Origin: Rhodobacter sp. SY28-1
GTDB lineage: Bacteria > Pseudomonadota > Alphaproteobacteria > Rhodobacterales > Rhodobacteraceae
Assembly (NCBI RefSeq): GCF_005222785.1
Contig: NZ_STGH01000005.1
Span: 37,412 to 101,411 of the forward strand
Direction of reading: 5' to 3'
DNA: 64,000 nucleotides
In this document: positions 54,444-62,770 of the stretch, piece after piece
Numbering within the stretch: the stretch's first letter is position 1
Layout of the letters: each line of letters starts with the position of its first letter
Notes under the pieces: generated by a model
The model's database searches: none
Seen by the model: the letters and a program-made list of their open reading frames with translations, nothing else
What the model was told of the DNA's origin: nothing
Program-made: the position numbers and the translations under genes

Positions 54444-55346
54444 GTGGCAGACGTGATGACCCGGCTGGAGCCTGATACGCGCGCGGCAGCGCGCGGGCTG
54501 TCCGACCTTTCGATCCGTAACTTGTTCATCATTCCCACGATCGCGTTCCTGATCATCTTCAACGTCTTTCCGCTGATCTATTCGCTGTACACCGCGTTCA
54601 CCGATTATCGGGCCTCGACGTCGGCCCCGGCGAACTGGATTGGCCTGGGCAATTTCCGCGAATTGCTGAACGACCCGAACATCTGGCGGAACTTCACGAT
54701 CACGGCGAAGTATGTGGTGATCTCGGTCACCGGGCAGGTCTTCGTGGGCTTTGGCCTGGCGATGCTGCTGAACCGGCCGATCCCGCTGAAGGGGCTGATT
54801 ACCACGCTTCTGCTGCTGCCGATGATGCTTTCGCCAGCGGTTGTGGGGCTGTTCTGGAAGCTGCTGTACGACCCGTCCTTCGGGATCATCAACTTCTTCC
54901 TGGGCCTTGGAAAATTCGAATGGCTGGCCGATCCGCAGATGGCGCTGTGGGCCGTGGCCATCGTCGACATCTGGATGTGGTCGCCCTTCGTGATGCTTCT
55001 GTCGCTGGCCGGTTTGTCGGCAGTACCGAAGCACCTGTACGAGGCGGCCGAGATCGACCGCGCAGGGCCGTTCTACACCTTCTTCCGCATCACCCTGCCA
55101 CTGGTGGCGCCGATCCTGATGATCGCGATCATTTTCCGCACGATGGAGGCGTTCAAGACCTTTGACCACGCCTACATCCTGTCGACCCAGCCCACCACGG
55201 AACTGATCGCGATCCGGCTGTACAAGATGGCCTTCCTGGAATGGCAGACCGGCATGTCTTCGGCATTCGCCTACATCGTGCTGATCGTCGTGGTCGCGAT
55301 CACCAACATCTACGTCAAGTATCTGAACAAGGCGAAGGCGCGCTGA
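54444..55346 (+). CDS. ABC sugar importer permease 1
   Basis: Encodes 300 residues with six membrane helices. The GTG at 54444 has AGGA nine bases upstream; an ATG at 54456 is an alternative. The first helix is NLFIIPTIAFLIIFNVFPLIYSLYTAFTDY, and the EAA loop is HLYEAAEIDRAGPFYTFFRITLPLVAP. It forms the translocation pore with the next permease. Confidence 0.92.
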   Translation: MADVMTRLEPDTRAAARGLSDLSIRNLFIIPTIAFLIIFNVFPLIYSLYTAFTDYRASTSAPANWIGLGNFRELLNDPNIWRNFTITAKYVVISVTGQVFVGFGLAMLLNRPIPLKGLITTLLLLPMMLSPAVVGLFWKLLYDPSFGIINFFLGLGKFEWLADPQMALWAVAIVDIWMWSPFVMLLSLAGLSAVPKHLYEAAEIDRAGPFYTFFRITLPLVAPILMIAIIFRTMEAFKTFDHAYILSTQPTTELIAIRLYKMAFLEWQTGMSSAFAYIVLIVVVAITNIYVKYLNKAKAR

Positions 55347-55347
55347 G

Positions 55348-56310
55348 ATGGCCGAGGTCAAGACAAAAGGCGAGGTGATCTTCAACCGCGCCGCTATCGT
55401 TGCCGTGCTGATCGCGCTGGTCATCATGCTTACGCCGATCTTCTGGATCGGGGCGACGGCCTTCAAGCCTCGCAACCTTGCGACGACGGCGCCGCCGACG
55501 GTGTTCTTCGAGCCGACGCTGTCGCCCTTCGCCAAGCTGTTCACCAAGCGCAGCCAGCTGCGCGAGCCGGTGGACGAAGCGACCTATGCCGCAGCGCCCT
55601 GGTGGGAGCAGCTGATCTACGACGGCGGCGAAAGCGTGGTGCGCAACAAGAAGACCGGCGAGGCCACGTCCTCGGGCTATGGCAACCGCTACATGAATTC
55701 GCTGATCGTCTCGATCATCTCGACCTTCCTTGCGGTGTCGATGGGGACGATCACGGCCTACGGGTTTTCAAGGTTCAGGGTTCCGGGAGAGCAGGACTGG
55801 CTGTTCTTCATCCTGTCCACACGGATGTTGCCGCCCATCGTGGTCGCGATACCGATGTTCCTGATGTACCGGGCGGTCGGGCTGTACGACACGCATGTCG
55901 GCCTGATCATCCTTTACACCGCCTTCAACCTGTCCTTCGCGGTCTGGATCATGAAGGGCTTCATCGACGAGATCCCGCGCGAGTATGAAGAGGCGGCGCT
56001 TGTTGATGGCTATACCCGCCTGCAGGCCTTCCGGAAGATCGTCCTGCCCGAGGCGCTAACTGGCATCGCCGCGACTGCCGTGTTCTGCTTCATCACCGCC
56101 TGGAACGAATATGCTTTCGCGTTGATGATGACCTCGCGCAATGCGCAGACGGCACCGCCCTATATCCCAAGTCAGGTCGGTTCGGGCCTGTCGGACTGGA
56201 CAGTCATCGCATCCGGCGCCTTCCTGTTCCTGTTGCCGGTGGCGATCTTCACCTTCCTTCTGCGCAACCACCTGCTGCGCGGCATGAGCTTCGGAGCAAT
56301 CCGCAAATGA
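55348..56310 (+). CDS. ABC sugar importer permease 2
   Basis: Encodes 320 residues. A MalG-type permease with six helices and the EAA loop EYEEAALVDGYTRLQAFRKIVLPEALTG. A periplasmic insert of about 60 residues after helix 1 (FFEPTLSPFAKLFTKRSQLREPVDEATYAAAPWW) makes it longer than average. It is followed by the small membrane protein through an ATGA overlap. Confidence 0.92.
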   Translation: MAEVKTKGEVIFNRAAIVAVLIALVIMLTPIFWIGATAFKPRNLATTAPPTVFFEPTLSPFAKLFTKRSQLREPVDEATYAAAPWWEQLIYDGGESVVRNKKTGEATSSGYGNRYMNSLIVSIISTFLAVSMGTITAYGFSRFRVPGEQDWLFFILSTRMLPPIVVAIPMFLMYRAVGLYDTHVGLIILYTAFNLSFAVWIMKGFIDEIPREYEEAALVDGYTRLQAFRKIVLPEALTGIAATAVFCFITAWNEYAFALMMTSRNAQTAPPYIPSQVGSGLSDWTVIASGAFLFLLPVAIFTFLLRNHLLRGMSFGAIRK

Positions 56311-56519
56311 CCTTTCGGGAAATGAACTCCAAGTACTACGAACCCGCCGCGCAGTGGACGATGATCTTCGGGGTCATCTTCCTGTGCCAGCCCTGGGTCG
56401 AGGTGCTGCACCGCTATGGGCTGACGATCATCATCATCGGGTTGGTCGCGTTCCTGATCACGTCGCATGTCCCGCCCGAGCCTGAGGCCGAAGAAGAAGA
56501 AGAGGAAGAACTGGTCTGA
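56307..56519 (+). CDS. Small acidic-tailed membrane protein of the importer operon
   Basis: Encodes 70 residues. Two hydrophobic helices (about 17-33 WTMIFGVIFLCQPWVEV and 38-54 GLTIIIIGLVAFLITS) are followed by a C-terminal run of acidic residues (PEPEAEEEEEEELV). It overlaps the upstream permease (ATGA) and the downstream ATPase (TGATG), so it is cotranslated with the importer. Glycerol ABC systems (GlpSTPQUV) also carry a small membrane protein among their importer genes; this is a shorter analogue with no assigned family. A role in assembly or ATPase regulation is plausible. Confidence 0.78.
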   Translation: MTFREMNSKYYEPAAQWTMIFGVIFLCQPWVEVLHRYGLTIIIIGLVAFLITSHVPPEPEAEEEEEEELV

Positions 56520-57610
56520 TGGCACGGATCGAGCTTAGGAATATCCAGAAGTTCTTCGGTGCCGTTCAGGTGCTGAAGGATGTGAACCTGACCATCGAGG
56601 ACGGGGAATTCGTGGTCATGCTGGGCCAATCGGGCTGCGGCAAGACCACCACTCTGCGCGCGATTGCCGGGCTGGAGACGGTGTCGTCGGGCACGATCAG
56701 CATCGACGGCAAGGAAGTGCAGGACCTGCGGGCGGCAGACCGGGACATCGCATTCGTGTTCCAGTCGTTCTCGCTGTACCCGCACATGACGGTGCGCGAG
56801 AACATCGCCTTCCCGCTGCGCGCCGTGCGGATGAGCCAGTCCGAGCTGGACGCAGCCGTCAACGAGGTGGCCGGGGTGCTGGGCATCGAGCGGTTCCTGA
56901 ACCGTAAGCCCTCGGCCCTGTCGGGCGGCGACATGCAGCGGGTCGCCATCGGTCGGGCGCTGGTGCGGCGGCCTAAGGCGCTGTTGATGGACGAACCCAT
57001 TGGCGCACTGGACGCCAAGCTGCGCGAACAGATGCGGGCCGAGATCAAGCGGCTGCACATCTCGCGCGGGTCGACCTCGGTCTATGTGACGCATGACCAG
57101 ATCGAGGCGATGAGCCTCGCCGACCGGATCGTCGTGATGCACGCGGGCCTGTTGCAGCAGGTCGGTGCGCCGGAAGAGGTGTACAACCGCCCGGCGAACC
57201 TGTTTGTGGCGCAGTTCGTCGGGTCTCCGGTGATGAACGTCTCGGATATCGCGGTCGAAGGTGGTGCGGGGGCGGCGGTGCTGTCCTTTGGCAAGGGCAC
57301 CAGGTTGCCGGTGGCCGGGGGCCATGTCGGCCATCTGCCCGGTCAGCGGCCGGTGAAGCTGGGAATCCGGCCCGAAGCGGTGCTGTTGCGGCATGCGCCA
57401 GAGCCGGGGTTCGTCGAGACGGAGACCACGAACATCGAACCGCTCGGCTCGCACGAGATCGTCGATGTCCGGCTGGGGGATGCCACGCTGCGGGCACGGG
57501 TCGAACCCGGTTTCGTCGGTGACGGGCAGAAAGTCTGGGTCGGGATCGACCCGGAGCGGGCCCATTTCTTCGACGGGGAATCCGGCATGGCGCTGCGGAG
57601 GACGGCCTGA
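56519..57610 (+). CDS. ABC importer ATPase A
   Basis: Encodes 363 residues. Walker A GQSGCGKT (36-43), signature LSGGDMQRVAIGRALV (unusual Asp-Met in place of Gln-Gln), Walker B ALLMDEPIGALDAKL and a C-terminal TOBE-like domain. It starts within the small membrane-protein stop (TGATG). Together with the next, related ATPase it probably forms a heterodimer; two ATPases also occur in the Glp-type system. Confidence 0.93.
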   Translation: MARIELRNIQKFFGAVQVLKDVNLTIEDGEFVVMLGQSGCGKTTTLRAIAGLETVSSGTISIDGKEVQDLRAADRDIAFVFQSFSLYPHMTVRENIAFPLRAVRMSQSELDAAVNEVAGVLGIERFLNRKPSALSGGDMQRVAIGRALVRRPKALLMDEPIGALDAKLREQMRAEIKRLHISRGSTSVYVTHDQIEAMSLADRIVVMHAGLLQQVGAPEEVYNRPANLFVAQFVGSPVMNVSDIAVEGGAGAAVLSFGKGTRLPVAGGHVGHLPGQRPVKLGIRPEAVLLRHAPEPGFVETETTNIEPLGSHEIVDVRLGDATLRARVEPGFVGDGQKVWVGIDPERAHFFDGESGMALRRTA

Positions 57611-58671
57611 TGGCACGGATTGAACTGAGTGGAATCAACAAGAGTTACGGCGCGTCGCGGGCGCTGCGTGATCTGAACCTTGTGGTCGAGGATGGGGAGT
57701 TCTTCGTGCTGCTGGGCCGGACCGGCGCGGGCAAGACCACGACGCTGCGGATGATCGCCGGGTTGGAGAAGCCGGACACCGGATCGGTCAGCATCGGCGA
57801 CCACGATGTCAGCGGCTGGACGGCGGCTGAACGCGACGTGGCGCTGGTGCTGCAGCAATACTCGCTGTATCCGCGCCTGACCGTGCGGGGGAACCTGGAG
57901 TTTCCGTTGCGCGCGCCAGGGCGGAAGTTTTCCGACGCCGAGATCAAGGCGCGGGTCGAGAAGGCTGCCACGACGCTGCAGATCACCCATCTACTGGACC
58001 GCAAGGTTGAGCGCCTGTCGGGCGGCGAGATGCAGCGGGTGTCGATCGGACGGGCCATCGTGCGGCAGCCCTCGGTCTTCCTGATGGACGAGCCTTTGTC
58101 GGCGCTGGATGCCAAGCTGCGCGAAAGCTTGCGGGTGGAGCTGAAGAAGCTGCACAGCGACCTTGGCGCGACGTTCCTGTTCGTGACGCATGACCAGGTC
58201 GAGGCGATGTCGATGGGCGACAAGATTGGCGTGCTGCGGCAGGGGCGGCTGGTGCAGGTCGGCACTCCGGCAGACATCTACGAGCGTCCGCTGAACACCT
58301 TCGTCGCCCGGTCGGTCGGGTCGCCGCCGATGAACCTGATCGACGGGCGATTGAGCGGGGGGATGGCCGACCTCGGCAAGTTCCAGTTGCCGGTCGCGGC
58401 CAATGCCAGGGGCGAGGGCGCGGTGACCTTCGGCATCCGGCCAGAGAACGTGGTGCTGGCCCCGGGTGCGCCCGGCGAGGCGCGGATCTTCGACATCGAG
58501 GATCAGGGCGTTGTGAAGATCCTGGTGATGGACATGGGCGATGCCCGTCTGCATGTGACGGTTCCAGCCGGGACCCATGTGCAGCGCGACGAGGTGGTGC
58601 GGTTCGGCTGGAAGGCCGACCGGGTGGTGACCTTCGACAAGGAGAGTGGCGCGAACCTGGCGCTGGGTTGA
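57610..58671 (+). CDS. ABC importer ATPase B
   Basis: Encodes 353 residues, coupled to ATPase A by TGATG and closely similar to it (both begin MARIEL and share VEDGEF or IEDGEF near residue 27), so the pair arose by tandem duplication. Walker A GRTGAGKT (36-43), signature LSGGEMQRVSIGRAIV and Walker B VFLMDEPLSALDAKL are intact, and a TOBE domain follows. The terminator at 58689 ends the operon. Confidence 0.93.
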   Translation: MARIELSGINKSYGASRALRDLNLVVEDGEFFVLLGRTGAGKTTTLRMIAGLEKPDTGSVSIGDHDVSGWTAAERDVALVLQQYSLYPRLTVRGNLEFPLRAPGRKFSDAEIKARVEKAATTLQITHLLDRKVERLSGGEMQRVSIGRAIVRQPSVFLMDEPLSALDAKLRESLRVELKKLHSDLGATFLFVTHDQVEAMSMGDKIGVLRQGRLVQVGTPADIYERPLNTFVARSVGSPPMNLIDGRLSGGMADLGKFQLPVAANARGEGAVTFGIRPENVVLAPGAPGEARIFDIEDQGVVKILVMDMGDARLHVTVPAGTHVQRDEVVRFGWKADRVVTFDKESGANLALG

Positions 58672-58688
58672 CCCGGACACAGGGAAAA

Positions 58689-58716
58689 CGGGGCCGGGCA
58701 ACGTTGTCCGGCCCCG
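58689..58716. terminator. Bidirectional terminator between convergent genes
   Basis: CGGGGCCGG and CCGGCCCCG form a 9-base stem around a 10-base loop between the ATPase B stop and the dehydrogenase gene end. AAAA precedes and CGCGTTT follows, giving weak U-tracts in both directions. Confidence 0.75.
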
Positions 58717-58741
58717 CGCGTTTCCAGTGCCAAAGGGAGGT

Positions 58742-59707
58742 TCAGCCCGGAAACCGCTTGCGATACAGCGGAAGGACGTCGGGGTTGCAGAGGTTCACCG
58801 GCGGGTCGCCCTTCAGAACCAGTCGGGCCTCTGCCACGACGCCCTGCCCCATCCGCAACATGCTTTCCTCGGTGATCCCGGCCATGTGCGGGGTGAGGAT
58901 GACATTGGGCAGGTGCATAAGAGGATGGTCTGGCGGCAAAGGCTGGGTGTCGAAGACATCCAGCGCCGCACCGCCGAGGTGGCCAGACGCCAGCGCCCGG
59001 ATCAGCGCATCTTCGAGGACCAGCGGGCCACGGGCCACGTTGACCAGGATAGCGCCGGGTTTCATCCGGGCCAGGGCGGCTGCGTCGATCAGGCCGCGGG
59101 TCTGGTCGGTCAGCGGGGCGCAAAGGACGACGATGTCGGCGCGGGTAAGGAGATCGGGCAAGGACACGGCTTCGACCCCGGCCTCAGTCACCGGGCTGCG
59201 GGTGTGGACGAGGACCGGCATGGCGAACCCGTGCTGCGCGATGCGGGCCAGGGTGCGGCCGATGTTGCCAAAACCGACAATGCCCAGCGTCCGTCCGGAG
59301 AGTTCGCGGCCATGGTCGGAATGGGCGCGTGCAGCGGCCCAGCCATTGGCATGCAGGTCGCGCGTGACTTGCGGGTTTCGGCGCAACAGGGCCATCGCCG
59401 ACCAGATCGCGTGTTCAGCAACCGTCACGGCGTTGGCGCCGGGAACATTGGCGACCAGCACCCCGGCGGCAGTCGCCTCATCCACCTGGATCATGTCGAG
59501 ACCCGCGCCGTGCCGGATCAGCGCGCGCAAGTTGGCCTCACGCGTGGCGATGCCAAGGGGGATCGGCGCGCGGACCACGATGATCTCGGCCCCGGCACAT
59601 TCCTCCGTGATCGCTTGCGCAGTGGGGGACGACGCCACCCGATAGTCGCCAAGCGCCTGGAGGTCTGCGGTAACCTCGGGGTGCAGCGGATGAGTCGAGA
59701 AGATCAC
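58742..59707 (-). CDS. D-isomer-specific 2-hydroxyacid dehydrogenase
   Basis: Encodes 321 residues. The NAD domain has LGIVGFGNIGRTLARIA (GxGxxG), and the catalytic residues are the Arg in NVARGPLVLEDALIRAL, the Glu in DVFDTQPLPPDHPL (as Asp-Thr, degenerate) and His in ILTPHMAGIT. It interconverts a 2-keto acid and D-2-hydroxy acid in this family (glyoxylate/hydroxypyruvate reductase, phosphoglycerate or lactate dehydrogenase types). It is the first of the minus-strand genes that end at the importer terminator. Confidence 0.9.
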   Translation of the reverse strand: MIFSTHPLHPEVTADLQALGDYRVASSPTAQAITEECAGAEIIVVRAPIPLGIATREANLRALIRHGAGLDMIQVDEATAAGVLVANVPGANAVTVAEHAIWSAMALLRRNPQVTRDLHANGWAAARAHSDHGRELSGRTLGIVGFGNIGRTLARIAQHGFAMPVLVHTRSPVTEAGVEAVSLPDLLTRADIVVLCAPLTDQTRGLIDAAALARMKPGAILVNVARGPLVLEDALIRALASGHLGGAALDVFDTQPLPPDHPLMHLPNVILTPHMAGITEESMLRMGQGVVAEARLVLKGDPPVNLCNPDVLPLYRKRFPG

Positions 59708-59710
59708 CGG

Positions 59711-60400
59711 TCAGGCTTCCGTTGCCGGTTCCAGAAGCTCGGTCCAGTAGCTCATCGCGCCGCGCAGGTGCGAGACCATCAGCGCGGAGGACAGCGCGGA
59801 ATCGCGGCGCTGCAGGGCCTCGAAGATCTGGACGTGTTCCTCATGCGAGCGGCGGTTCCGTTCGGGGCTGCGGAAGTAGAGCTTCAGGCGGTTGTGGCTG
59901 AGTGCGTAGAACGAAGTGCAGATGTTCAGGAAGATCGTGTTCTGCGTGGCGCGCACGATTTCCAGGTGAAACTCCTGGTCCAGTTGGTCCAGCCCCTCGC
60001 CTGCCTGCAGCCGCGCCTCGGACCGGTCGAGGATGTCGCGCAGGCGGGCGAAGTTTTCATCCGTCGCGCGCGAGGCGGCGAGTTCGGCGGCCTTGATCTC
60101 GTGGATCTTGCGGACCTCGACGGCCTCGAAGATCTGGCGGTTCTCCAGAGGCAGGCCGAAGCGGGCAAAGAAGGACATCGCTTCGATCCCACCGGAGCCG
60201 CCGTTGACGTAGATGCCCGACTTGGCGCGGCGTTCGATGACCTGCATCGCTTCGAGAATGGCGAGCGCCTCGCGGACCTGACCGCGGCTGACCGAGAAGT
60301 GCTCGGCAAGATCGCGTTCGGACGGCGCCTTGCCATCGTTCTTCCGCGCGGCCTCCATCAGGAAGGCGGTCAGTGTCGGAAGAAACTCTTCCTGTTGCAT
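59711..60400 (-). CDS. FadR-subfamily GntR transcriptional regulator
   Basis: Encodes 229 residues from the ATG at 60400, which has GAGGA seven bases upstream; an ATG at 60418 overlapping the enolase-gene stop adds six residues. The winged helix is APSERDLAEHFSVSRGQVREALAILEAMQVIERRAKSGIYV, and an FCD-type all-helical effector domain follows (DQEFHLEIVRATQNTIFLNI, HRLKLYFRSPERNRRSHEEHVQIFEALQRRD). FadR-type proteins bind TGGTNNNACCA-like dyads; four such sites lie in this locus, so it probably represses both the importer and the epimerase genes. Confidence 0.92.
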   Translation of the reverse strand: MQQEEFLPTLTAFLMEAARKNDGKAPSERDLAEHFSVSRGQVREALAILEAMQVIERRAKSGIYVNGGSGGIEAMSFFARFGLPLENRQIFEAVEVRKIHEIKAAELAASRATDENFARLRDILDRSEARLQAGEGLDQLDQEFHLEIVRATQNTIFLNICTSFYALSHNRLKLYFRSPERNRRSHEEHVQIFEALQRRDSALSSALMVSHLRGAMSYWTELLEPATEA

Positions 60401-60417
60401 TCCTGGTCCTCGAAGCA

Positions 60418-61584
60418 TCAGTTTCTGGCGTAGCGTGCGATCATTTCCGTGTCCATCTCAAGCCCGAGGCCTGGGCCTTCGGGGACGGCGATCATGCCAT
60501 CAGTAACGACAACAGGCGCACGCGACAGGTTGTGGATCATCGGGTTCGCGCCCAGTGAGAATTCGACGATATAGCCCGCCGGGGCGGCGGCGAGGACGTG
60601 GAGACCGGCAAAGAAGCAGGGTGCCCCGGCCCAGAGATGCGGGGCGAGCCGCAGGTTGAAGGACGAGGCGAGCGCGGCGATCCGCATCGCCTCGGTGATG
60701 CCGCCGCAGAAGGCGGGGTCGGGTTGCAGGATGTCGGCGGCGCGGTGGGCAACAAGGGACGCGAAGTCGAACCGGGTGCATTCGGATTCTCCGACGGCGA
60801 CCGGGATCATGGTCGCGGCGCGAAACTCGGCCAGGCCCCTGTGGTCGTCGGCAGTGACCGGCTCTTCGAACCAGGCGAGATCGCAGTCTTCGACGAGGGC
60901 AGCAAAGCGCTTGGCCTCGGCCACGGTGTAGGTGCCGTGTGCATCCACCATCAGTTCCACATCCGGCCCCAGCGCCTTGCGCGCGGCGCGGACCCGGGCG
61001 GCGGAGACATGCGGCCGGTCATCCATCGAACCCACGCGCATTTTGACCGCGCGGAAGCCGCCGGCGTCGATGTAGGATTGAAGTTGAGCGCCGATCCCCT
61101 CGGCATCAGCCCAGCCACCCGAGGCGTAAGCGGGCAATCGGTCAGCCGTTCTCCCGCCCAGTAACGCCGAGATCGGCTGATCCAGCGCCTTACCGCGAAT
61201 GTCCCACAGCGCGATGTCGATGGCGCTGATCGCGGCGATGGTCAGACCGCGCCGCGCCAGTTCGGGCAGGGGATGGCCGCGCGTGGCCGAAGCCTTGGCG
61301 CGACTGCCGTTGTACAGGTCCTCCCAGATCGCGGTGATCTGACTGGCATCGCGCCCGATCAGGCGCGGGCCGAACTCGTGGTTCAGAAGATGGACCAGCG
61401 CGGCATAGTCCCCGGCACTGCCCGCGGCATTCTTGCCTTCGCCCCAGCCGATGATGCCATCCTCGGTCTCGATCCGCAGGATGGCCGCGTCAAAGGTCCG
61501 CAACCGGCCAAAGTCGCTGACGTGCTGGCGGGCTTCCTCGATCGGAATCTGCACCCACCAGGCCTGAACCGTTTTGATCCGCAT
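60418..61584 (-). CDS. Enolase-superfamily dehydratase/racemase (mandelate racemase subgroup)
   Basis: Encodes 388 residues. The superfamily barrel carries the base pair Lys181-Met-Arg183 (AVKMRVG), metal ligands Asp214 (MVDAHG), Glu240 (FEEP) and Glu266 (VGESE) and the His316 base in APHLWAG. The lid is N-terminal. Members of this subgroup dehydrate sugar acids (galactonate, glucarate, rhamnonate) or racemise mandelate. The neighbourhood (importer, GntR, epimerases) favours a sugar-acid dehydratase. It overlaps the GntR gene by one base if that gene starts at 60418. Confidence 0.9.
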   Translation of the reverse strand: MRIKTVQAWWVQIPIEEARQHVSDFGRLRTFDAAILRIETEDGIIGWGEGKNAAGSAGDYAALVHLLNHEFGPRLIGRDASQITAIWEDLYNGSRAKASATRGHPLPELARRGLTIAAISAIDIALWDIRGKALDQPISALLGGRTADRLPAYASGGWADAEGIGAQLQSYIDAGGFRAVKMRVGSMDDRPHVSAARVRAARKALGPDVELMVDAHGTYTVAEAKRFAALVEDCDLAWFEEPVTADDHRGLAEFRAATMIPVAVGESECTRFDFASLVAHRAADILQPDPAFCGGITEAMRIAALASSFNLRLAPHLWAGAPCFFAGLHVLAAAPAGYIVEFSLGANPMIHNLSRAPVVVTDGMIAVPEGPGLGLEMDTEMIARYARN

Positions 61585-61637
61585 CCAGAGAGGTTCCTTC
61601 CATTGGGGGCGGCGCGTTCAGCACCGCCCGCGCCGGT

Positions 61638-62525
61638 TCACTTGATCAGCGGCAGAATGGTTTCGGCGGTGATCCGCATCTGATCAGCGTAGAACTTCTC
61701 GGTCAGAAGGCTCGACCCGTGGTCCTGGATGAACTTCAGCTGCTCGGGCGAGATGTCGACGGGGTTCTTTTCCACCATGTCGGGGTAGATCGCGGCGGGC
61801 GTCCGGTCCACGGGGGCAACGAACTCGTTGGTCAGCGCGCCATCATAGCCGATCTCGCGCAGGGTGGCGACGATCTTGGCCCAGTCGAGATGGCCGAGCC
61901 CCGCAGCAAAGCGGTTGTTGTCGGCGATGTGGAAGTCGAACAGGCGCTTTCCGGCCAGGCGGATGGCGTCGTAGATGTTCGATTCCTCCATGTTGAGGTG
62001 ATAGGCGTCCAGGCAAACGCCGCAGTCCGGGCTGACCGCATCGGCCAGCGCCAGGGCCTGGGCGCAGCGGTTGAAAAGATAGGTCTCGAACCGGTTCAGG
62101 GGTTCCACGGCGATGCGGACGCCGACTTTCTGCGCATGGGCAAAGCATTCGCGGGTGGCATCGACCACCCATTTCCATTCCTCTTCCGGGGTGGCGTCGG
62201 GTGTGACCTTGCCCACGGTCGCCGGGACCAGCGTCAGGATCTCGCCCTCCAGCTCCGAAACCATGGTCAGCACCGATTTCACATAGTCGACCGAGCGCGC
62301 GCGCTGGCCTTCATCCTTGGCGGCAAGGTTGCGTTCGCCTAAGGTCAGCGTCACCGCACCCCAGCAGCGCATGCCGTTGTCCTTGAGCAGCTTCAGGGTA
62401 TCCTTGGTGTTGTACTGCGTCGGCTCGCCCGAGATTTCGATGGACGAATAGCCGTATTGCTTGATCCGGCGAACCGTGGTTTCCAGCGGTTCGGCCCGCA
62501 TCCAGTTGTGTGTCGAAAGATGCAT
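61638..62525 (-). CDS. Sugar phosphate isomerase/epimerase, D-tagatose 3-epimerase-like
   Basis: Encodes 295 residues of an AP-endonuclease-2-type TIM barrel. The metal ligands of ketose 3-epimerases are in place: Glu141 (VEPLNRFETYL), Asp173 (CLDAYHLN), His199 (DFHIAD) and Glu234 (TNEFVAP). Such enzymes epimerise C3 of ketoses, or isomerise related sugars. GGGAGGAAAG precedes the ATG. It diverges from the next isomerase gene across the two operators at 62583-62746. Confidence 0.88.
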   Translation of the reverse strand: MHLSTHNWMRAEPLETTVRRIKQYGYSSIEISGEPTQYNTKDTLKLLKDNGMRCWGAVTLTLGERNLAAKDEGQRARSVDYVKSVLTMVSELEGEILTLVPATVGKVTPDATPEEEWKWVVDATRECFAHAQKVGVRIAVEPLNRFETYLFNRCAQALALADAVSPDCGVCLDAYHLNMEESNIYDAIRLAGKRLFDFHIADNNRFAAGLGHLDWAKIVATLREIGYDGALTNEFVAPVDRTPAAIYPDMVEKNPVDISPEQLKFIQDHGSSLLTEKFYADQMRITAETILPLIK

Positions 62526-62582
62526 CTTTCCTCCCTGAAGGTCGTTGCCTGGAGAGGGGTTCCAGGGCGCCCTTATCCTATT

Positions 62583-62746
62583 CTGGTTCGACCAGATTGC
62601 GCCGCTTTGCGCTGGCGGTCAAGCGAGTCGCAGTGCGGTTTCGGCGCGCGATGCCGATGCGGCAGCCATTCTGAAGCGTATTGGCGATCCCTTTCGCGAA
62701 GTGCAAGAACAGGCTGGCAAGAGGGCGTCGGCTTTGGTAAGACCAG
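62583..62746. promoter_or_regulatory. Pair of GntR-type operators between divergent epimerase genes
   Basis: CTGGTTCGACCAG (62583-62595) and TTGGTAAGACCAG (62734-62746) are dyads of the form YTGGTNNNACCAG, each 13 bases, in the 245-base region between the starts at 62525 and 62771. A further half-site (AGACCAG) follows at 62750. They match two sites before the importer operon (52768-52780 and 52945-52957). Confidence 0.7.
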
Positions 62747-62770
62747 ATCAGACCAGTTTCGGGGGCCACG

